The notes beneath the pieces were generated by a model. That model was not told where the DNA came from and searched no databases. It worked only from the letters and a program-made list of their open reading frames with translations. A stretch of DNA of 15,959 nucleotides from an uncultured Lachnospiraceae bacterium (GTDB lineage: Bacteria; Bacillota; Clostridia; Lachnospirales; Lachnospiraceae), in contig CAJUNN010000058.1 in assembly GCA_910587955.1 (NCBI GenBank), positions 1 to 15,959 of the forward strand, written 5' to 3'. Position 1 is the stretch's first letter; each line of letters opens with the position of its first letter. Shown here piece after piece: positions 15,869-15,959 of the stretch. The translations under genes and the position numbers were made by a program.

Positions 15869-15959
15869 ATGTATGCAAAAATAAAAAATATATTTTCCTG
15901 TGTATTTACTGCTTTTGCGGTGATTGTCAATTTCTATTACATAGCCCTTATGGTCCGTT
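15869..15959 (+). CDS. Start of an unknown membrane protein, partial
   Basis: Thirty codons are visible before the window edge. The protein starts MYAKIKNIFSC, then a hydrophobic stretch through about residue 28 (VFTAFAVIVNFYYIALMV) that is either a first membrane span or an uncleaved signal anchor. AAAGGA lies 6 to 7 nt before the ATG, and a good promoter lies further upstream. Too little is present to name a family. It points away from the MoxR operon. Confidence 0.65.
   Translation, partial: MYAKIKNIFSCVFTAFAVIVNFYYIALMVR

Overview
The window reads as chromosomal DNA of a Firmicute, most likely a fairly GC-rich member of the Lachnospiraceae. The grounds are the style of the PNPase and S15 proteins, strong AGGAGG-type ribosome binding sites, sigma-A-type promoters and Rho-independent terminators. 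The assignment is a judgement from sequence style, not a database match. Except for a gene fragment at the right end, everything is on the minus strand, so transcription runs from high to low coordinates.

Right end (about 15726-15959): an intergenic region with two divergent promoters. One fires right into a new gene cut by the window edge, which begins with a membrane segment. The other fires left into the large operon.

Centre (15725 down to 4211): an 11.5-kb operon. In order it encodes an 81-residue acidic protein, a MoxR-type AAA+ ATPase, a DUF5682 protein, a VWA (MIDAS) protein, a protein with two SWIM zinc-binding motifs, an ABC/AAA-like ATPase of the RecF/SMC-type fold, and a 1189-residue DUF4132 protein. 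Most of these genes overlap or abut. The MoxR-DUF5682-VWA-SWIM core has the order I recall for E. coli yehL-yehM-yehP-yehQ, and the DUF4132 protein corresponds to YehI/MolR. The biochemical function of that system is, to my knowledge, not established. The plausible reading is a MoxR/VWA remodelling machine acting with a DUF5682 enzyme and large scaffold or client proteins. Between the extra ATPase gene and the DUF4132 gene lie two tandem, diverged copies (101 and 105 bp) of a structured element. They keep the same multi-stem fold through compensatory changes, and the fold is better in the sense RNA. This is the most unexplained object in the window.

Left-centre (4202 down to 1477): rpsO (ribosomal protein S15) and pnp (polynucleotide phosphorylase), with an rpsO promoter, a small leader hairpin, an rpsO terminator, a long pnp-leader hairpin and a pnp terminator. 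The arrangement parallels the E. coli rpsO-pnp locus, where the pnp leader hairpin is an RNase III target used in autoregulation. There is no visible terminator between the DUF4132 gene and the rpsO promoter.

Left end (1442-1): a PatB/DltB-type membrane-bound O-acyltransferase gene, cut by the window edge. Its last visible residues do not look like the usual family C-terminus. No tRNA, rRNA or CRISPR array and no intact mobile element was seen.
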